49,649 nt of DNA from Anaerolineae bacterium (GCA_016931785.1 JAFGED010000202.1:1-49649); one strand, 5' to 3'; positions 26,959 through 37,580 are shown, counted from the stretch's first letter. Program-made: numbers and translations. The notes: generated by a model not told the origin, from the sequence alone.

Positions 26959-28169
26959 CGTTCGACCACGAGCCAGCGCCGCGCTAACACAAAGACAGCC
27001 AGCAGCCCAAAAGGCAGCGGCAGGTAGACGGACGGGTGCTCGAACTTGCCCTGCAACGTGGTCAGGAACAGCACCCACAGCCCCACCAGCAGCGCGACCT
27101 CGATCAGCAAAATCCACCACACGCCGACGCGCCTGCGTTGGAGGGCGCGAAACACCATCGCCAGGGGCAGGAGCAGGATCACGTAATTCGTCGTCGCGGT
27201 GCGCACCGCCACCAGGTTGGTGACGACCAGGCACAATCCCACCGCCCAGTCGAACCAGTTTGACTTGCCCTGTCGCAGCGCCCACCAGGACGCCCAAACC
27301 AGGCCGGCGACGGCCAGGCCGGAGAGCGCCCACTCACCCCAGGTCCCCAGGAACGGGAACGGGATGTGCGTTATGATCCACATCGGAGAGCCGATGGCCG
27401 TGTAGCTCGTGTAACGGCCCACCTGGCCCAAAAAGGCGCCAAGCCACCCCGGCTCGACGACCCACGAAGCCCCCAAAAACAATATCATCCAGCCCGCGGA
27501 ACTCGCCACAAAGCGCCAGCGCCGCTCACGCACTGCCCACCAAAGCAGCAAGGGGATGAGCAAAAAGATCATCTGCGGCTTGAAGGTGGAGAGTGCCATG
27601 CAGAACCCGGCCAGGACGTCCCTTTCCTCTTTCAGCGCCCACAGGGCCAGCGCGACCACGGCAAAGACAAAGATCGCAAACTGCCCCAGCAGCAGCGCGC
27701 GGGCGTGCGGGTAAAAGACAAACACCCAGACCGCCGTGCCGAGCAGCAGCCAACGCGGCGGCCGCCAATCGTAAAGACGCAGCGCCAGCAGCAGCCCTGC
27801 CAGCAGGCAGACCTCCAGCACCACCAGCCAGATCGCCTCCGCCCACGGGTACGGCATCCAGACGATCGGAAAGAGAAGAAACACGGTGTAGAACGGGTAC
27901 GCGAAAGGCCCGGGGTCGAACTCCTGCTCCTCCTCCGGCGGGATCGGGCGGCCGTAGATGAGCATCTGGATCTGGCGCGTCGCCTCGTCAGAGTAGGGGC
28001 TAACGCCATCGACCCAAAAGGCCCGCGCGCCGGCCCAGCGGGAGGCAAAGTCGTTAGCGCCAGGATAGCGGGAGGTGAAAAAGTGATAGGTCGCCACCAC
28101 GTCGGCGGCCAGCAGCAACACCACCAGGAACAGCAAAATCAAACGGCCTGAAAGCGAACGCGCGAACAC
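26955..28169 (-). CDS. GT87/DUF2029-like membrane glycosyltransferase
   Basis: 'NDFASRWAGARAFWVDGVSPYSDEATRQIQMLIYGRPIPPEEEQEFDPGPFAYPFYTVFLLFP'. Confidence 0.85.
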   Translation of the reverse strand: MFARSLSGRLILLFLVVLLLAADVVATYHFFTSRYPGANDFASRWAGARAFWVDGVSPYSDEATRQIQMLIYGRPIPPEEEQEFDPGPFAYPFYTVFLLFPIVWMPYPWAEAIWLVVLEVCLLAGLLLALRLYDWRPPRWLLLGTAVWVFVFYPHARALLLGQFAIFVFAVVALALWALKEERDVLAGFCMALSTFKPQMIFLLIPLLLWWAVRERRWRFVASSAGWMILFLGASWVVEPGWLGAFLGQVGRYTSYTAIGSPMWIITHIPFPFLGTWGEWALSGLAVAGLVWASWWALRQGKSNWFDWAVGLCLVVTNLVAVRTATTNYVILLLPLAMVFRALQRRRVGVWWILLIEVALLVGLWVLFLTTLQGKFEHPSVYLPLPFGLLAVFVLARRWLVVER

Positions 28170-28171
28170 TG

Positions 28172-30220
28172 CTACGGCTCCCTCAGTCGATAGAGTATGT
28201 AGACGTCGCCGAAATTATGCACCACTTCCAGCTCGTCGCGCTGCAGCGCCTCCAGTGCGGCGGCGTCCTCTGGAGTGATCGGGTCGAACCCGCCCGTAAG
28301 AACGGCCTCGTACCCCGCCTGGTAGAACAGCACGTGCGTGATCCCCTCCGCGCGCCAGGCGTCGGCGATGGCTGCGGCAGCCCCATCGGGGCCCGCCGCA
28401 GTTTCGCGAGCGTAGAGCCGCTGCGTGGTGTGAAGCCAGCGGTCGAGCAGCGCGTCGGGCAGGCACTCGGGCTCGCAGTGATAGCTGCGCGGCTCCCACA
28501 GGAACAGGACGACGGCGTCCGGAGGCAGCTCCTGATTGATGGTATCCACGGCGGCTCGATACCATCCCAACTGGCGAGAGAGGAAATCCTCCTCGCCTTC
28601 AAATCCCAGCAACACGCGCAGCGGCCGTTCCTGTATGGTGAACAGGAACGTGCTGACGAGCGACAAGGCCAGCACCGCGATAGTGACCGCCCGCACCAAC
28701 CATCCCAAGTTGACGGGGTGCCGCGGCAACCTCCACAGCCCTTCCGCCGCCGCGCTTCCCAGCAGCGCCAGTAAGCCGAACGCAGGAAAGAGCAGACGCG
28801 TCTGGATCAACAACGCGCTGCGGGCCACGCCCCACAGCCAAAAAGCGTAGAGCACGCCGCAAAAGACCAACGCCGCCCGCAACCAGCGACGCTGCCCGAG
28901 CGACAGCCGCCGCCAGACGAAAGGCAAGAACGGCAGCAGCGCCAAGAGGAGCGGGCCAATGGTCGCGCCATAGCTCGGAAACCCCTCCAGGGCCGCCCCA
29001 TCGATGCTCCAGAGGGTCGCGTCCCACGGCGCGACGAGCAGCCGCCAGGGCTCGGTATAGGCCAGACCCGTGCCGGGACGGTCGTACCACGCAGCGCGGT
29101 AGCTATCCAAATAGACACCCTCGAAGAAGAAAGGATAGGTCGGGTTGCCGGTAAACGCCAGGTTCTTGAGCAGCCAGGGCGACCAAACAACCAGCGCGAT
29201 GAAGCCAAGCAGAAAGGCATCGCGGATCGCGGATCTCAGATTGCGGATTCGAGAGATCAGCAGGGCCAGGGCCAGGGCCGGCGGCAGCGCCAACGCGGTA
29301 TACTTGGTGGAGAGGGCCAGCCCGGCCAGCGCGCCGCTCAAGACCAACCACCGTTGCGCCTGCGGCCCGCTCCATAGAAAGTGGCCCAGCGCCCAAAAGG
29401 CCAGCGTCGCGTAGAGCAGCAGCGTCAGATCGACGTAGGGCTGGCCCGCCAGCACGACGACGGAATGGACCGAAAGCAGCACCGCCGCCGCAAGCCAACC
29501 CACCGCTCCCTCCAGCCAACGCCGCCCGACCACCACCAAAGAAAACGCCGCCAACGCCCCATAAAACCAATGGACCGGAGCAGCCGCCCGCTCCCCCGCC
29601 AGCCCCATCCCCCATGTGAAGATCATACCTGCGAGCTGTGGGAAACCCAGGTACGGCAGATCCAGCGGGTGAGAGACCCTCCCCGTCTCCAGGTAGAGCT
29701 TGGGGCCGGTCAGGTGATAGACCAAGCCATCCCAGGCGGTAGGCGGCGCCAGCGCCCAGAGCAGGGCGAGCACCAGCATGATCCCGCAATAGACGGCCAG
29801 GAATCCCTCAAACCGCCCCTGCGGCCGCCATGCAAAATCGGCCCAGGCCGCCGCCAGCGCCCGCCACAACGGCCCACTGGTCGCCAACAACCCCGCCAGC
29901 GTCAGCGCCCACAGCACCCACGGACACAGGAGCCCTGCCAGTCCCAATCCCAGCCCCACCAGCGACAGCACGCCCAGCCCCACCGCTGCCGCCAGGATCA
30001 GCCGGTCGGCGCGCGCCACCGTCAATCCCTGCAGCAGGCGCACCCCCACGCCGGTCCCCAGCGCCACCACCAGTGTCGCGCCGCCCAGGCCGGCCAGAGC
30101 CCGGCCTACAGCCAGAAGGTTAGCGGCTGTGAACGGCTTGTGGGCCACGTAGTAGAACGCGACGACGGCGAACAGCCAGACGACGAGGAGCCCTCCAAGC
30201 AGCAGTTTCCCGTGCTTCAC
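28172..30220 (-). CDS. Large multi-TM GT39-like glycosyltransferase
   Basis: GTG start at 30220 favoured by SD AGAGGAGG; 'PPTAWDGLVYHLTGPKLYLETGRVSHPLDLPYLGFPQLAGM'. Confidence 0.78.
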   Translation of the reverse strand: MKHGKLLLGGLLVVWLFAVVAFYYVAHKPFTAANLLAVGRALAGLGGATLVVALGTGVGVRLLQGLTVARADRLILAAAVGLGVLSLVGLGLGLAGLLCPWVLWALTLAGLLATSGPLWRALAAAWADFAWRPQGRFEGFLAVYCGIMLVLALLWALAPPTAWDGLVYHLTGPKLYLETGRVSHPLDLPYLGFPQLAGMIFTWGMGLAGERAAAPVHWFYGALAAFSLVVVGRRWLEGAVGWLAAAVLLSVHSVVVLAGQPYVDLTLLLYATLAFWALGHFLWSGPQAQRWLVLSGALAGLALSTKYTALALPPALALALLISRIRNLRSAIRDAFLLGFIALVVWSPWLLKNLAFTGNPTYPFFFEGVYLDSYRAAWYDRPGTGLAYTEPWRLLVAPWDATLWSIDGAALEGFPSYGATIGPLLLALLPFLPFVWRRLSLGQRRWLRAALVFCGVLYAFWLWGVARSALLIQTRLLFPAFGLLALLGSAAAEGLWRLPRHPVNLGWLVRAVTIAVLALSLVSTFLFTIQERPLRVLLGFEGEEDFLSRQLGWYRAAVDTINQELPPDAVVLFLWEPRSYHCEPECLPDALLDRWLHTTQRLYARETAAGPDGAAAAIADAWRAEGITHVLFYQAGYEAVLTGGFDPITPEDAAALEALQRDELEVVHNFGDVYILYRLREP
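29219..29260. repeat. Degenerate heptamer array (6 units, 42 bp) in frame inside CDS
   Basis: atcgcgg atcgcgg atctcag attgcgg attcgag agatcag; encodes 'LISRIRNLRSAIRD'. Confidence 0.75.
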
Positions 30221-30290
30221 CGGGACGCCTCCTCTGGGCGGAGCAGACGCAGAGATAACCACCCGCAATTGGCGTTCCAGCTACCGATTC

Positions 30291-31439
30291 TCACCTTAGC
30301 CCTTTTCCCTTCAAAAAGCGCCACAGGTCGATCACCAGCAAAACGAATAACGCCGTCCGCACGGGCACCGTCAGATAGAGCCACCCGTTGAGGCCGCGGG
30401 AGAGCAGCACCGGCCACTCCGCTATATTGATAAATGTCAGCACGATCACGTACAACACGGCCCGTTCCAAGGGCAGCGAGAGCAGCAGCAACGGGACCAG
30501 TATCCCCAGCCACTGCGGGCTCCAGCCCCGCAACCAGAGGAAGAAAAGCATCACCACCAACGTGGCGAACCTGAGCACCCGTCGAGGCTCCGGTTCCGAT
30601 GGCATCTTCCACCACAGCCACAGGCCCAAGGCGCCAAAGAGAAGCGTCGTCAGCCAGGTTGGGATGACGGCCGGGTTGCCCAGGGAGAACGTGGCGGCGG
30701 CGGGATCAAACCGGTTCCCCTCGACTACTCCCGTCGACAGATTCCCGTCCAGCAGCGCCCACACCGTCTGCCAGGAGTTGCGGCTGGAAAGCGAGCGCAG
30801 CGAGGCCCAGGTGTACGTTGGACCGAGTGCCGCCAGTAGGCCCAGCACCGCCGCGACGACGGCCAGCGCCACCGCGACATAGATCGCGGCCTCCCGCCAG
30901 TTGCGGCGGAAGCGGACGGCCACGGGAAGAAAGAGCAGGGGGAACCACTTGACCAGCCCGCCCACCCCCAGGATCAGCGCCGACTGCACCCGGCGCCCCG
31001 CCAGCCAGCGCTCGACGGCCAGCAGCAGGAAAAAGGCGGTGATGGCATCGAAACTCAACCACCACATTGCAACCGGTGCAAACAACAGGGCATACACCCA
31101 CGCCACCCGCTCAGCCTGTGCTTCGCCCAGCAGTCGCTCGGCCAAACGGTAGAGCAGCAGCAGCACTCCGAGGTCAAAGAGTAATAGCACCAGCCCCAGC
31201 GCGCTTGCGTAGGCCACATAGTGTGGCGTGAGCAGATACAACAGCACCGATAGAAACGCAAACAGGGGCGGATATTCGACCCAGTAGTGGATGTAAGGAA
31301 GCTCCCCCTCGTCCACCCAGGAGGAGATCTTGTAGAAGTAGACATAGTCCTCCCACGCCAGTTGGTCGGCGGGCCAAAAGGCCAATAGGCTCAAGCGGAA
31401 AGCGATAAAGAGCAGTAGAAGCAATCGCAGCCGTTTCAT
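30291..31439 (-). CDS. GT87-like/mannosyltransferase-like membrane protein
   Basis: 'DYVYFYKISSWVDEGELPYIHYWVEYPPLFAFLSVLLYLL'. Confidence 0.8.
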   Translation of the reverse strand: MKRLRLLLLLFIAFRLSLLAFWPADQLAWEDYVYFYKISSWVDEGELPYIHYWVEYPPLFAFLSVLLYLLTPHYVAYASALGLVLLLFDLGVLLLLYRLAERLLGEAQAERVAWVYALLFAPVAMWWLSFDAITAFFLLLAVERWLAGRRVQSALILGVGGLVKWFPLLFLPVAVRFRRNWREAAIYVAVALAVVAAVLGLLAALGPTYTWASLRSLSSRNSWQTVWALLDGNLSTGVVEGNRFDPAAATFSLGNPAVIPTWLTTLLFGALGLWLWWKMPSEPEPRRVLRFATLVVMLFFLWLRGWSPQWLGILVPLLLLSLPLERAVLYVIVLTFINIAEWPVLLSRGLNGWLYLTVPVRTALFVLLVIDLWRFLKGKGLR

Positions 31440-32953
31440 TCGCCGTCTACCTCCCGTAAGTCACACAGCAAGAGACTCACACCATACCACACTCTCGCAT
31501 CCTCGCAGTCGTAGCTCCTCGCGGCCCGTTCCACGATCCCGCGATGGCGCTCGGCAAGCTCCTGCGACATCTGCACGTCGGCGGTGACGAGCCACAACCG
31601 CTCCCGCCCGGCGATGGCCTCGTCGAGTGACTGGATCCGCTGCCCGGCCCAATCCCACGTATAGGGTGGCAGCCAGATTTCTGGGTCATTGTTCAGCAAA
31701 TAGCTCTCCGCCCCCGGCGCATAGTAGCGCAGCGGCAAGTAGGTGCTATCGTGCAGATGAAAGAGAACGTCCCCCTCCCGCCAGCCCTCCCGCACCCCCC
31801 CGCCAACCTCGCGAAACGGCGGCTTGGCCGGGTCGGGGTTGAGATAATAGTTCCCAAGCGAGATCGCTATCAAGACCGCCAGAACCCCGTAAAGAACCCG
31901 CACCGGAGAGCCCTTGGGCGGATGCGCCAATCCCCATCCCAGCAGCAGCACGTAAGCCGGCGCGACCAGGCTGAAGGAACGGTCCAGGTAAACGGGCTTG
32001 GCCAGCCAGGAGATCACCAGAGCGATCAAGTTTGGAGCCAGCACCAACGCCAGCAGCAAAAGCGCCCGCTGGCGCGCCTCGCCACGGGCGCGGACGCCAG
32101 CCCAAGCCACGAGTGTGATGATGGACAAAGCCATGAAAAGCGCCACCGGATTCAGGAACACGGGCGTCGTATGGCTAAAGAGCAGATAAACCAGCGTCTT
32201 GACGAGTTCCAGCGGGGAGGGCGTGGAGAGCCAAAAGCCGGTCGCCACCTGCTGAGTTTGCGCCAGCGCCGATGGCGCGTGCGGCCCCCACAACACCAGG
32301 GCCACCCCATCGGCCAGGAGCAGGCCCCACCAATAACGCCGGTCTTGCGGCCATTTCAGCAAAACAAAGGCGTGGAGCACCAGCAGCGTGAACGCGGTAA
32401 AATAGTGCGCGCAAAGATTCAGGGCGAACAGAAAACCCAGCACGACCCAGCGCCACCCACTCGCCTTCTCGCAAGCGCGGGCGAACCCCCACAGCAGCAA
32501 CGCCGATAGCAAGATGACGAGCGCGTACAATCGGGTCTCCTGGGCAAAGTAAACCTGGAAGGGCAGCACGGCCGTCAGCAGCGCGGCAGCCAGCCCGGTG
32601 GCGGGGGTAAACAGCTCGCGGCCGAGCGCGTATATCACAGGAACGGTCAGCAGCCCACACAGCGCCGAAAAGCCGCGCAGCACCGTTTCACTCTCGCCCA
32701 ACCGAATCCAGAAATGAAGCAGAAAGTGATAAAGCGGGGGTAGAATTGGCTCCAGCCGCTGGGCGAGAATAGCCCAGGCCGGTTGCCGCGCCACCAGCCA
32801 ACTGAATGCCTCGTCGGCCCACAGGCTGCTGGCGCCGATGTGAAGCAGGCGCAGGACGCAAGCCAACACCAGAACCGCCAGCAGCCAGACCGGGCTTTCC
32901 ACACGCGGGAGACGGCCCAGAAGAGAACGCAGACGAGAGCTTACGGCCAGCAC
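31436..32953 (-). CDS. GT39-like membrane glycosyltransferase ('YFAQETRLYAL' subgroup)
   Basis: 'GASSLWADEAFSWLVARQPAW...FQVYFAQETRLYALV'; clear paralog of 17704-19158 and 23480-24988. Confidence 0.85.
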   Translation of the reverse strand: MLAVSSRLRSLLGRLPRVESPVWLLAVLVLACVLRLLHIGASSLWADEAFSWLVARQPAWAILAQRLEPILPPLYHFLLHFWIRLGESETVLRGFSALCGLLTVPVIYALGRELFTPATGLAAALLTAVLPFQVYFAQETRLYALVILLSALLLWGFARACEKASGWRWVVLGFLFALNLCAHYFTAFTLLVLHAFVLLKWPQDRRYWWGLLLADGVALVLWGPHAPSALAQTQQVATGFWLSTPSPLELVKTLVYLLFSHTTPVFLNPVALFMALSIITLVAWAGVRARGEARQRALLLLALVLAPNLIALVISWLAKPVYLDRSFSLVAPAYVLLLGWGLAHPPKGSPVRVLYGVLAVLIAISLGNYYLNPDPAKPPFREVGGGVREGWREGDVLFHLHDSTYLPLRYYAPGAESYLLNNDPEIWLPPYTWDWAGQRIQSLDEAIAGRERLWLVTADVQMSQELAERHRGIVERAARSYDCEDARVWYGVSLLLCDLREVDGE

Positions 32954-34473
32954 GGTCGCCCTTCCTCCACCAGGTCGTCCACATAGGCCCGCACCTCGTC
33001 CACCTCTTCCCCTGGCGGAAGGCCGCGTTCCAAAAGAAGGATGCGATCAGACCAATAGCGCACGCCAAAATCCCGCGTGTCGAGAATCTCGTATGTCATT
33101 CGCCCATAGTCGCCTCTCGGGTCCTGCGTGTGAAACAGGCGACAATCCACCAGGTCCAACAAGACATAGTCCACTTCGGCCATGTGGTCCATATTCAAGC
33201 CGGTCGTGTATTTTTCAAGGCCAATCAAGCAGCGCCGATTGGCCAGGTGAGGTCCAAAAGGATTGACGGTGGCGACACCGGCCCGGGGAGGGATCAGCGC
33301 CATCGCCGCTTCGATCTGCTCGTGCTGAGGCATGTGCATAAAGTAACCGCTCAGCCAACTGGTTCGGACCGGGTTAAAGGGCAAGTTTGCGCCCAATGTC
33401 CCTATCAACAGCAAACTTACAGGCAGCCACTTTTTCAAATCGTGCCGCAGCCGCAAGCGTCTTTCCAGCCTGGACAATCCCTGGATGGTGGCTAGGAACA
33501 GCCAGGGAATCAACACGGCAGGATATTGAAAACCGACTTGGTGCAAAGCAGCTCGGTCGCTCAAAAGCAAATATGCAAACGAAGGCCAAGACACGGCGAA
33601 TAATTCGGGCCCGAACAGAGGCAAAAACCCCAAGGGTATTAAGAGATGGGCAACAAAGTAGGCCGAGTCAACGGAAAACAAAGCCCCTCCAGAGCCCCCA
33701 CCACTACTCCCCAATTCTCCCAAAAACGGCAACCGAGACCATAGATCAAAGAAACGATAGGCGCGTCCTTCGTTGGCAGCGGGGATGATCACGATGAAAC
33801 AAAGAAACGCCCAGGCGATGGCCGTTCCCAGCAACCACACCCCTCTCCTGCGCCACGCTGAAAAGAACAGACAATAAACACCAAAGGCTGCTACAGGAAC
33901 GACCAACTCCTCCTTGGTCGATAGGGTAAGCAAGATCATCGCCCAGAAGAGAATCTTACGCTCTTCCAACAAAGCCCAATAGGCAAAAAGCAATGCAGGG
34001 ACACAAAAAGCCACGGGGTGAAAATCAAACAGGTTGATAAAGCCCAAGGCCGGATACAACAAATACACAATAACCAGGACGTAATGCAAAATAGGGCGCT
34101 TTAAATTTCGCCGTGCAATCCAGTACAACGGTACAGCCCCCACTGCCAGCACAATCGATTGCATGCTCAACAACACGCGAGGGTCGGGCCACAGCCGGTA
34201 CAGCGGCGCCAGAAAGAGCAGCAGGGGCCGCACGTGATTGCCCATATAGCTGCCGATCAGTTCTGTATCCATCGCTCGATCCAGCGACGTCTCAAACAGC
34301 CGCCCATGTGCCGTATTCCAGGTGACCTGGGTCATGATGCCCAGATCGAGCGTAAAAGAATGAAAGTTGTCATGCTTGACTATCGACAAAGTCGCATATG
34401 TCGCCACGTAAACCAACATCAGCACACAGAGCCATATCGGCACAGCCTTACTCAGCTTCGGAACGAACGTCAT
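32941..34473 (-). CDS. DUF2079 family membrane protein (without insertion)
   Basis: Paralog of 9553-11232; 'LSIVKHDNFHSFTLDLGIMTQVTWNTAHGRLFETSLDRAMDTELIGSYMGNHVRPLLL'. Confidence 0.88.
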   Translation of the reverse strand: MTFVPKLSKAVPIWLCVLMLVYVATYATLSIVKHDNFHSFTLDLGIMTQVTWNTAHGRLFETSLDRAMDTELIGSYMGNHVRPLLLFLAPLYRLWPDPRVLLSMQSIVLAVGAVPLYWIARRNLKRPILHYVLVIVYLLYPALGFINLFDFHPVAFCVPALLFAYWALLEERKILFWAMILLTLSTKEELVVPVAAFGVYCLFFSAWRRRGVWLLGTAIAWAFLCFIVIIPAANEGRAYRFFDLWSRLPFLGELGSSGGGSGGALFSVDSAYFVAHLLIPLGFLPLFGPELFAVSWPSFAYLLLSDRAALHQVGFQYPAVLIPWLFLATIQGLSRLERRLRLRHDLKKWLPVSLLLIGTLGANLPFNPVRTSWLSGYFMHMPQHEQIEAAMALIPPRAGVATVNPFGPHLANRRCLIGLEKYTTGLNMDHMAEVDYVLLDLVDCRLFHTQDPRGDYGRMTYEILDTRDFGVRYWSDRILLLERGLPPGEEVDEVRAYVDDLVEEGRPCWP

Positions 34474-35951
34474 GGCCCCTCCCGCACCCAGATCACCGCC
34501 ACGTCATCCCGGTAGGCCTCCTCCCACTCACCCACGCACTCTAGTTGGAGAGAGAGCATGTCGTCCGGATAGGTGAGGACGAGATTGACGTCGTACTCGC
34601 CCAGCACCTCTTCAAAACCAGGCTGCCCCAGCTGCACCTCCAGGTACCGGCGCAGGAACGCATCCCCGTACAGATCCGTCCGTCCATCTGCAAACACGCG
34701 ATAATGGGGATACAGCGACCAGATGAGGTATCCCCCCCAGTTGTAGGGATTGAACATCTCCCCCTCGGGACGGTTCTCGAGAATCCAGGCCGCGGCATCC
34801 ACCGGCAGGCTCTCTCGCTGCTCCCGCTCGTTGAACGCGGGGGTCAGCGGCGTCCACACCCTCACGACCGCCAAGGCGAAAACGGCCCCCAGCAGCACCA
34901 AATTGACCACACCCGACACGGCGCGCAAGCGGCTGGCACGCCTCGCCCCGCCGCTCCATAGCCGCCTAAGGATCGCCGCCACGTGCCGGCTGAGCACCGG
35001 CGCGACCACCAACGCAAAGGGGGCCAGGTTGCGCCAGGCCAGTAGGGAGGCATAGGCGAACATGCCGACCAGCGCCAGATCGGTCCCATCCACCCGCCGC
35101 CCGGAAAGTCCCATCGCCGCCAGCGTCCCCAGCAGCAGCCAGATGAAGGGATGAGTGTACAAGAGATGAAAGTCGGGCGACCGCCACTCCTGGATGAAAT
35201 CACGCAAGGCGCCGATCCCCACCGTGTCCAGGTAATAGGTCCACATCCGCGCGCCATAGGGGTTGAGCACCAGTAGGACGGCGGAAAGCACCGCCACCCC
35301 AATCACCATGCCGATGCCCCGCCAGCTCGCCGCCGCGTCGTCGCCCTGAACAACCAACCCCAGCAAACGGTTGAACGCCTCCCCGATGACAAAAGCGACC
35401 AGCACCATAAACCCCAAGGCATATCCGGCGTGCAGGTTGGCCCACAGGATAAACAAGGGCGGCAGGAGCCACAGCCGGTTCACGCCGCGCCATTTGAACA
35501 GGTAAAGGATATAGGTCACCACGGCGGTCAGCAAGAAGGAGAACACCTGCGGGCGCGCCGCCCAAATCGCCGAAGACGTCGCCGCGGCCAGGACGACGAT
35601 GAACGCCCGGCTGAAGGGATCCCCCTCCATCTGCATATAGACGAAGGCGAAGGCAAACGCGACGATCACACCGATCAGCAGCCCTAACCCGGCGTAGGAA
35701 AATGTGCGGAACAGCCAATAGAGCACGACCTGGCTGAGCCAGCTGTGGTTGACCCAGGTAGAGGCATAGCGCGTGTGGGAGAACAGATCGGTTTGGAGGA
35801 CCTGGCCGCTCTCCAGCATCTCCTGGCCGGCGCGAAGGTGCCACCAGGTATCGGTGTCCGCCGGCGCGCGGACCGCCATGGCGAACAGCGCCACGAAGAG
35901 AATCGCCACCGCCAGGCGGCGCGCGTTGAACCACAGCAAAAACCGCCTCAC
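34470..35951 (-). CDS. Multi-TM membrane protein, tandem paralog of the next gene
   Basis: GTG start in a GTGA overlap; 'NARRLAVAILFVALFAMAVRAPADTDTWWHLRAGQ' almost identical to the neighbour. Confidence 0.82.
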   Translation of the reverse strand: MRRFLLWFNARRLAVAILFVALFAMAVRAPADTDTWWHLRAGQEMLESGQVLQTDLFSHTRYASTWVNHSWLSQVVLYWLFRTFSYAGLGLLIGVIVAFAFAFVYMQMEGDPFSRAFIVVLAAATSSAIWAARPQVFSFLLTAVVTYILYLFKWRGVNRLWLLPPLFILWANLHAGYALGFMVLVAFVIGEAFNRLLGLVVQGDDAAASWRGIGMVIGVAVLSAVLLVLNPYGARMWTYYLDTVGIGALRDFIQEWRSPDFHLLYTHPFIWLLLGTLAAMGLSGRRVDGTDLALVGMFAYASLLAWRNLAPFALVVAPVLSRHVAAILRRLWSGGARRASRLRAVSGVVNLVLLGAVFALAVVRVWTPLTPAFNEREQRESLPVDAAAWILENRPEGEMFNPYNWGGYLIWSLYPHYRVFADGRTDLYGDAFLRRYLEVQLGQPGFEEVLGEYDVNLVLTYPDDMLSLQLECVGEWEEAYRDDVAVIWVREGP

Positions 35952-37438
35952 CGTCCCTCCCGCACCCAGATCACTGCCACGCCGTCTCGATAAACCTCGG
36001 CCCATCCCCCAGCGCACTCCAATCGGGCCGACAGGGCGTCATCGGGATACGTCACGATCAAGTTGACGTCATACGCCAGCAGTGTATCCTCAAAACCTGG
36101 CTGCCCCAACTGCACGCGCATGTGCTCGCGCAGGAAGGCGTCCCCGTACATGTCGGTCCGCCCGTCAACAAAAACACGATACTCGGGCCACAAGGCCCAC
36201 ATCAGATAGCCGCCCCAATTGTAGGGGTTGAACATCTCCCCCTCAGGACGGTTCTCGAGAATCCAGGCCGCTGCGTCCACCGGCAGGCTCTTTCGCTGCT
36301 CCTGCACGTTGAAATCCAAGTTCAGCGGCGTCCACACCTTGACGACCGCCAGGCCGATGACCAGCGCCAACAACGCCCCATTGATCGCACCGGCAATCGG
36401 CCGCCCACGCGCTAACTTGCGACTCAACCAACCGGATAGACCAAAGCGCTTCAGAGCCGCCGCCACGTGCCGGCTCAAAACCGGCGCGGCCACCAAGGCG
36501 AAAGGGCCAAAGTTGCGCCGGGCCACGAAAGAAGCGTAGGCGAACATCCCCACCAAGGCCAGATCGACGCCGTCCACCCGCCGTCCAGAAAGCCCCACCG
36601 CCGCCAGCGTCCCCAACAGCAGCCAGATGAAGGGCTGGACGTAAAGTGGGTGAAAATCCGGCGACTGCCACTCCTGAATAAAGTCCTGCAGGAAACCAAC
36701 ACGCACGGTGTCGACGTAATACGTCCACATGCGGACCGTATTGGGGTGGATCGCCAGAAGAAGAAAAGAGAGAACGGCCAGGCCAACGACGAGGCCGATC
36801 TTGCGCCACCCCAACACGGGATCGTCAGTCGGGGCGATCAATGCCAACAGGCGATTGAGCACCTCGCCAGCGACAAAGGCCGCCAAAACCATAAACCCCA
36901 GAGCGTACCCGGCGTGCAGATTGACCCACAGGACAAACAGGGGCGGCAGGAGCCACAGCCGGTTCACGCCCCGCCACTTGAAAAGATAGAGAATGTAAGC
37001 CAAAACAGATGTGAGCAGGAACGAGAACAAATGCGGGCGGGCGATCCACACCACCGCCGACGTCGCCGCCGCCAGGATGATGATGAACGCCCGGCTGAAC
37101 GGATCCCCCTCCATCTGCAGTGTGACAAAGGCAAAGGCGGCAGCGACCATCACGCCGATCATCACCCCCAGCCCGGCGTAGGAAAAGGTGCGAAACAGCC
37201 AATAGAGAATGACCTCACTGAGCCAGGAATAGGCGACCCACGGGGACCCATAGAAGGTGTGAGAGAAAGGGTCGCTGCGGATGATCTGGCCTCGCTCCAG
37301 CGTCACCTGGCCGGCTTTCAGGTGCCACCAGGTGTCGGTATCGACCGGGGCGCGGACGGCCATGGCAAACAGGGCTACGAAAAGGATCGCCACCACCAGA
37401 CGACGGGCGTTAAGCCAAATCAGAGCACGTCTCACCAT
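35948..37438 (-). CDS. Multi-TM membrane protein, tandem paralog of the previous gene
   Basis: 'NARRLVVAILFVALFAMAVRAPVDTDTWWHLKAGQ'; C-terminal 'EVYRDGVAVIWVREGR' vs 'EAYRDDVAVIWVREGP'. Confidence 0.82.
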   Translation of the reverse strand: MVRRALIWLNARRLVVAILFVALFAMAVRAPVDTDTWWHLKAGQVTLERGQIIRSDPFSHTFYGSPWVAYSWLSEVILYWLFRTFSYAGLGVMIGVMVAAAFAFVTLQMEGDPFSRAFIIILAAATSAVVWIARPHLFSFLLTSVLAYILYLFKWRGVNRLWLLPPLFVLWVNLHAGYALGFMVLAAFVAGEVLNRLLALIAPTDDPVLGWRKIGLVVGLAVLSFLLLAIHPNTVRMWTYYVDTVRVGFLQDFIQEWQSPDFHPLYVQPFIWLLLGTLAAVGLSGRRVDGVDLALVGMFAYASFVARRNFGPFALVAAPVLSRHVAAALKRFGLSGWLSRKLARGRPIAGAINGALLALVIGLAVVKVWTPLNLDFNVQEQRKSLPVDAAAWILENRPEGEMFNPYNWGGYLMWALWPEYRVFVDGRTDMYGDAFLREHMRVQLGQPGFEDTLLAYDVNLIVTYPDDALSARLECAGGWAEVYRDGVAVIWVREGR

Positions 37439-37556
37439 CTCAACTCTCTTTCGGCAGTTCGGAGGCAAAAACGACTACCACAGGTACTTTGCACAGGGTC
37501 TATTTCACTTTGGGAGAGCGGGCCTTTATTGTGCTTGACATTCTGCTTGGTCTGCG

Positions 37557-37580
37557 GAAAAATCGGCTTGCCGATTTTTC
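37557..37580. terminator. Perfect 11-bp stem hairpin, possible bidirectional terminator
   Basis: gaaaaatcggc-tt-gccgatttttc. Confidence 0.45.
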
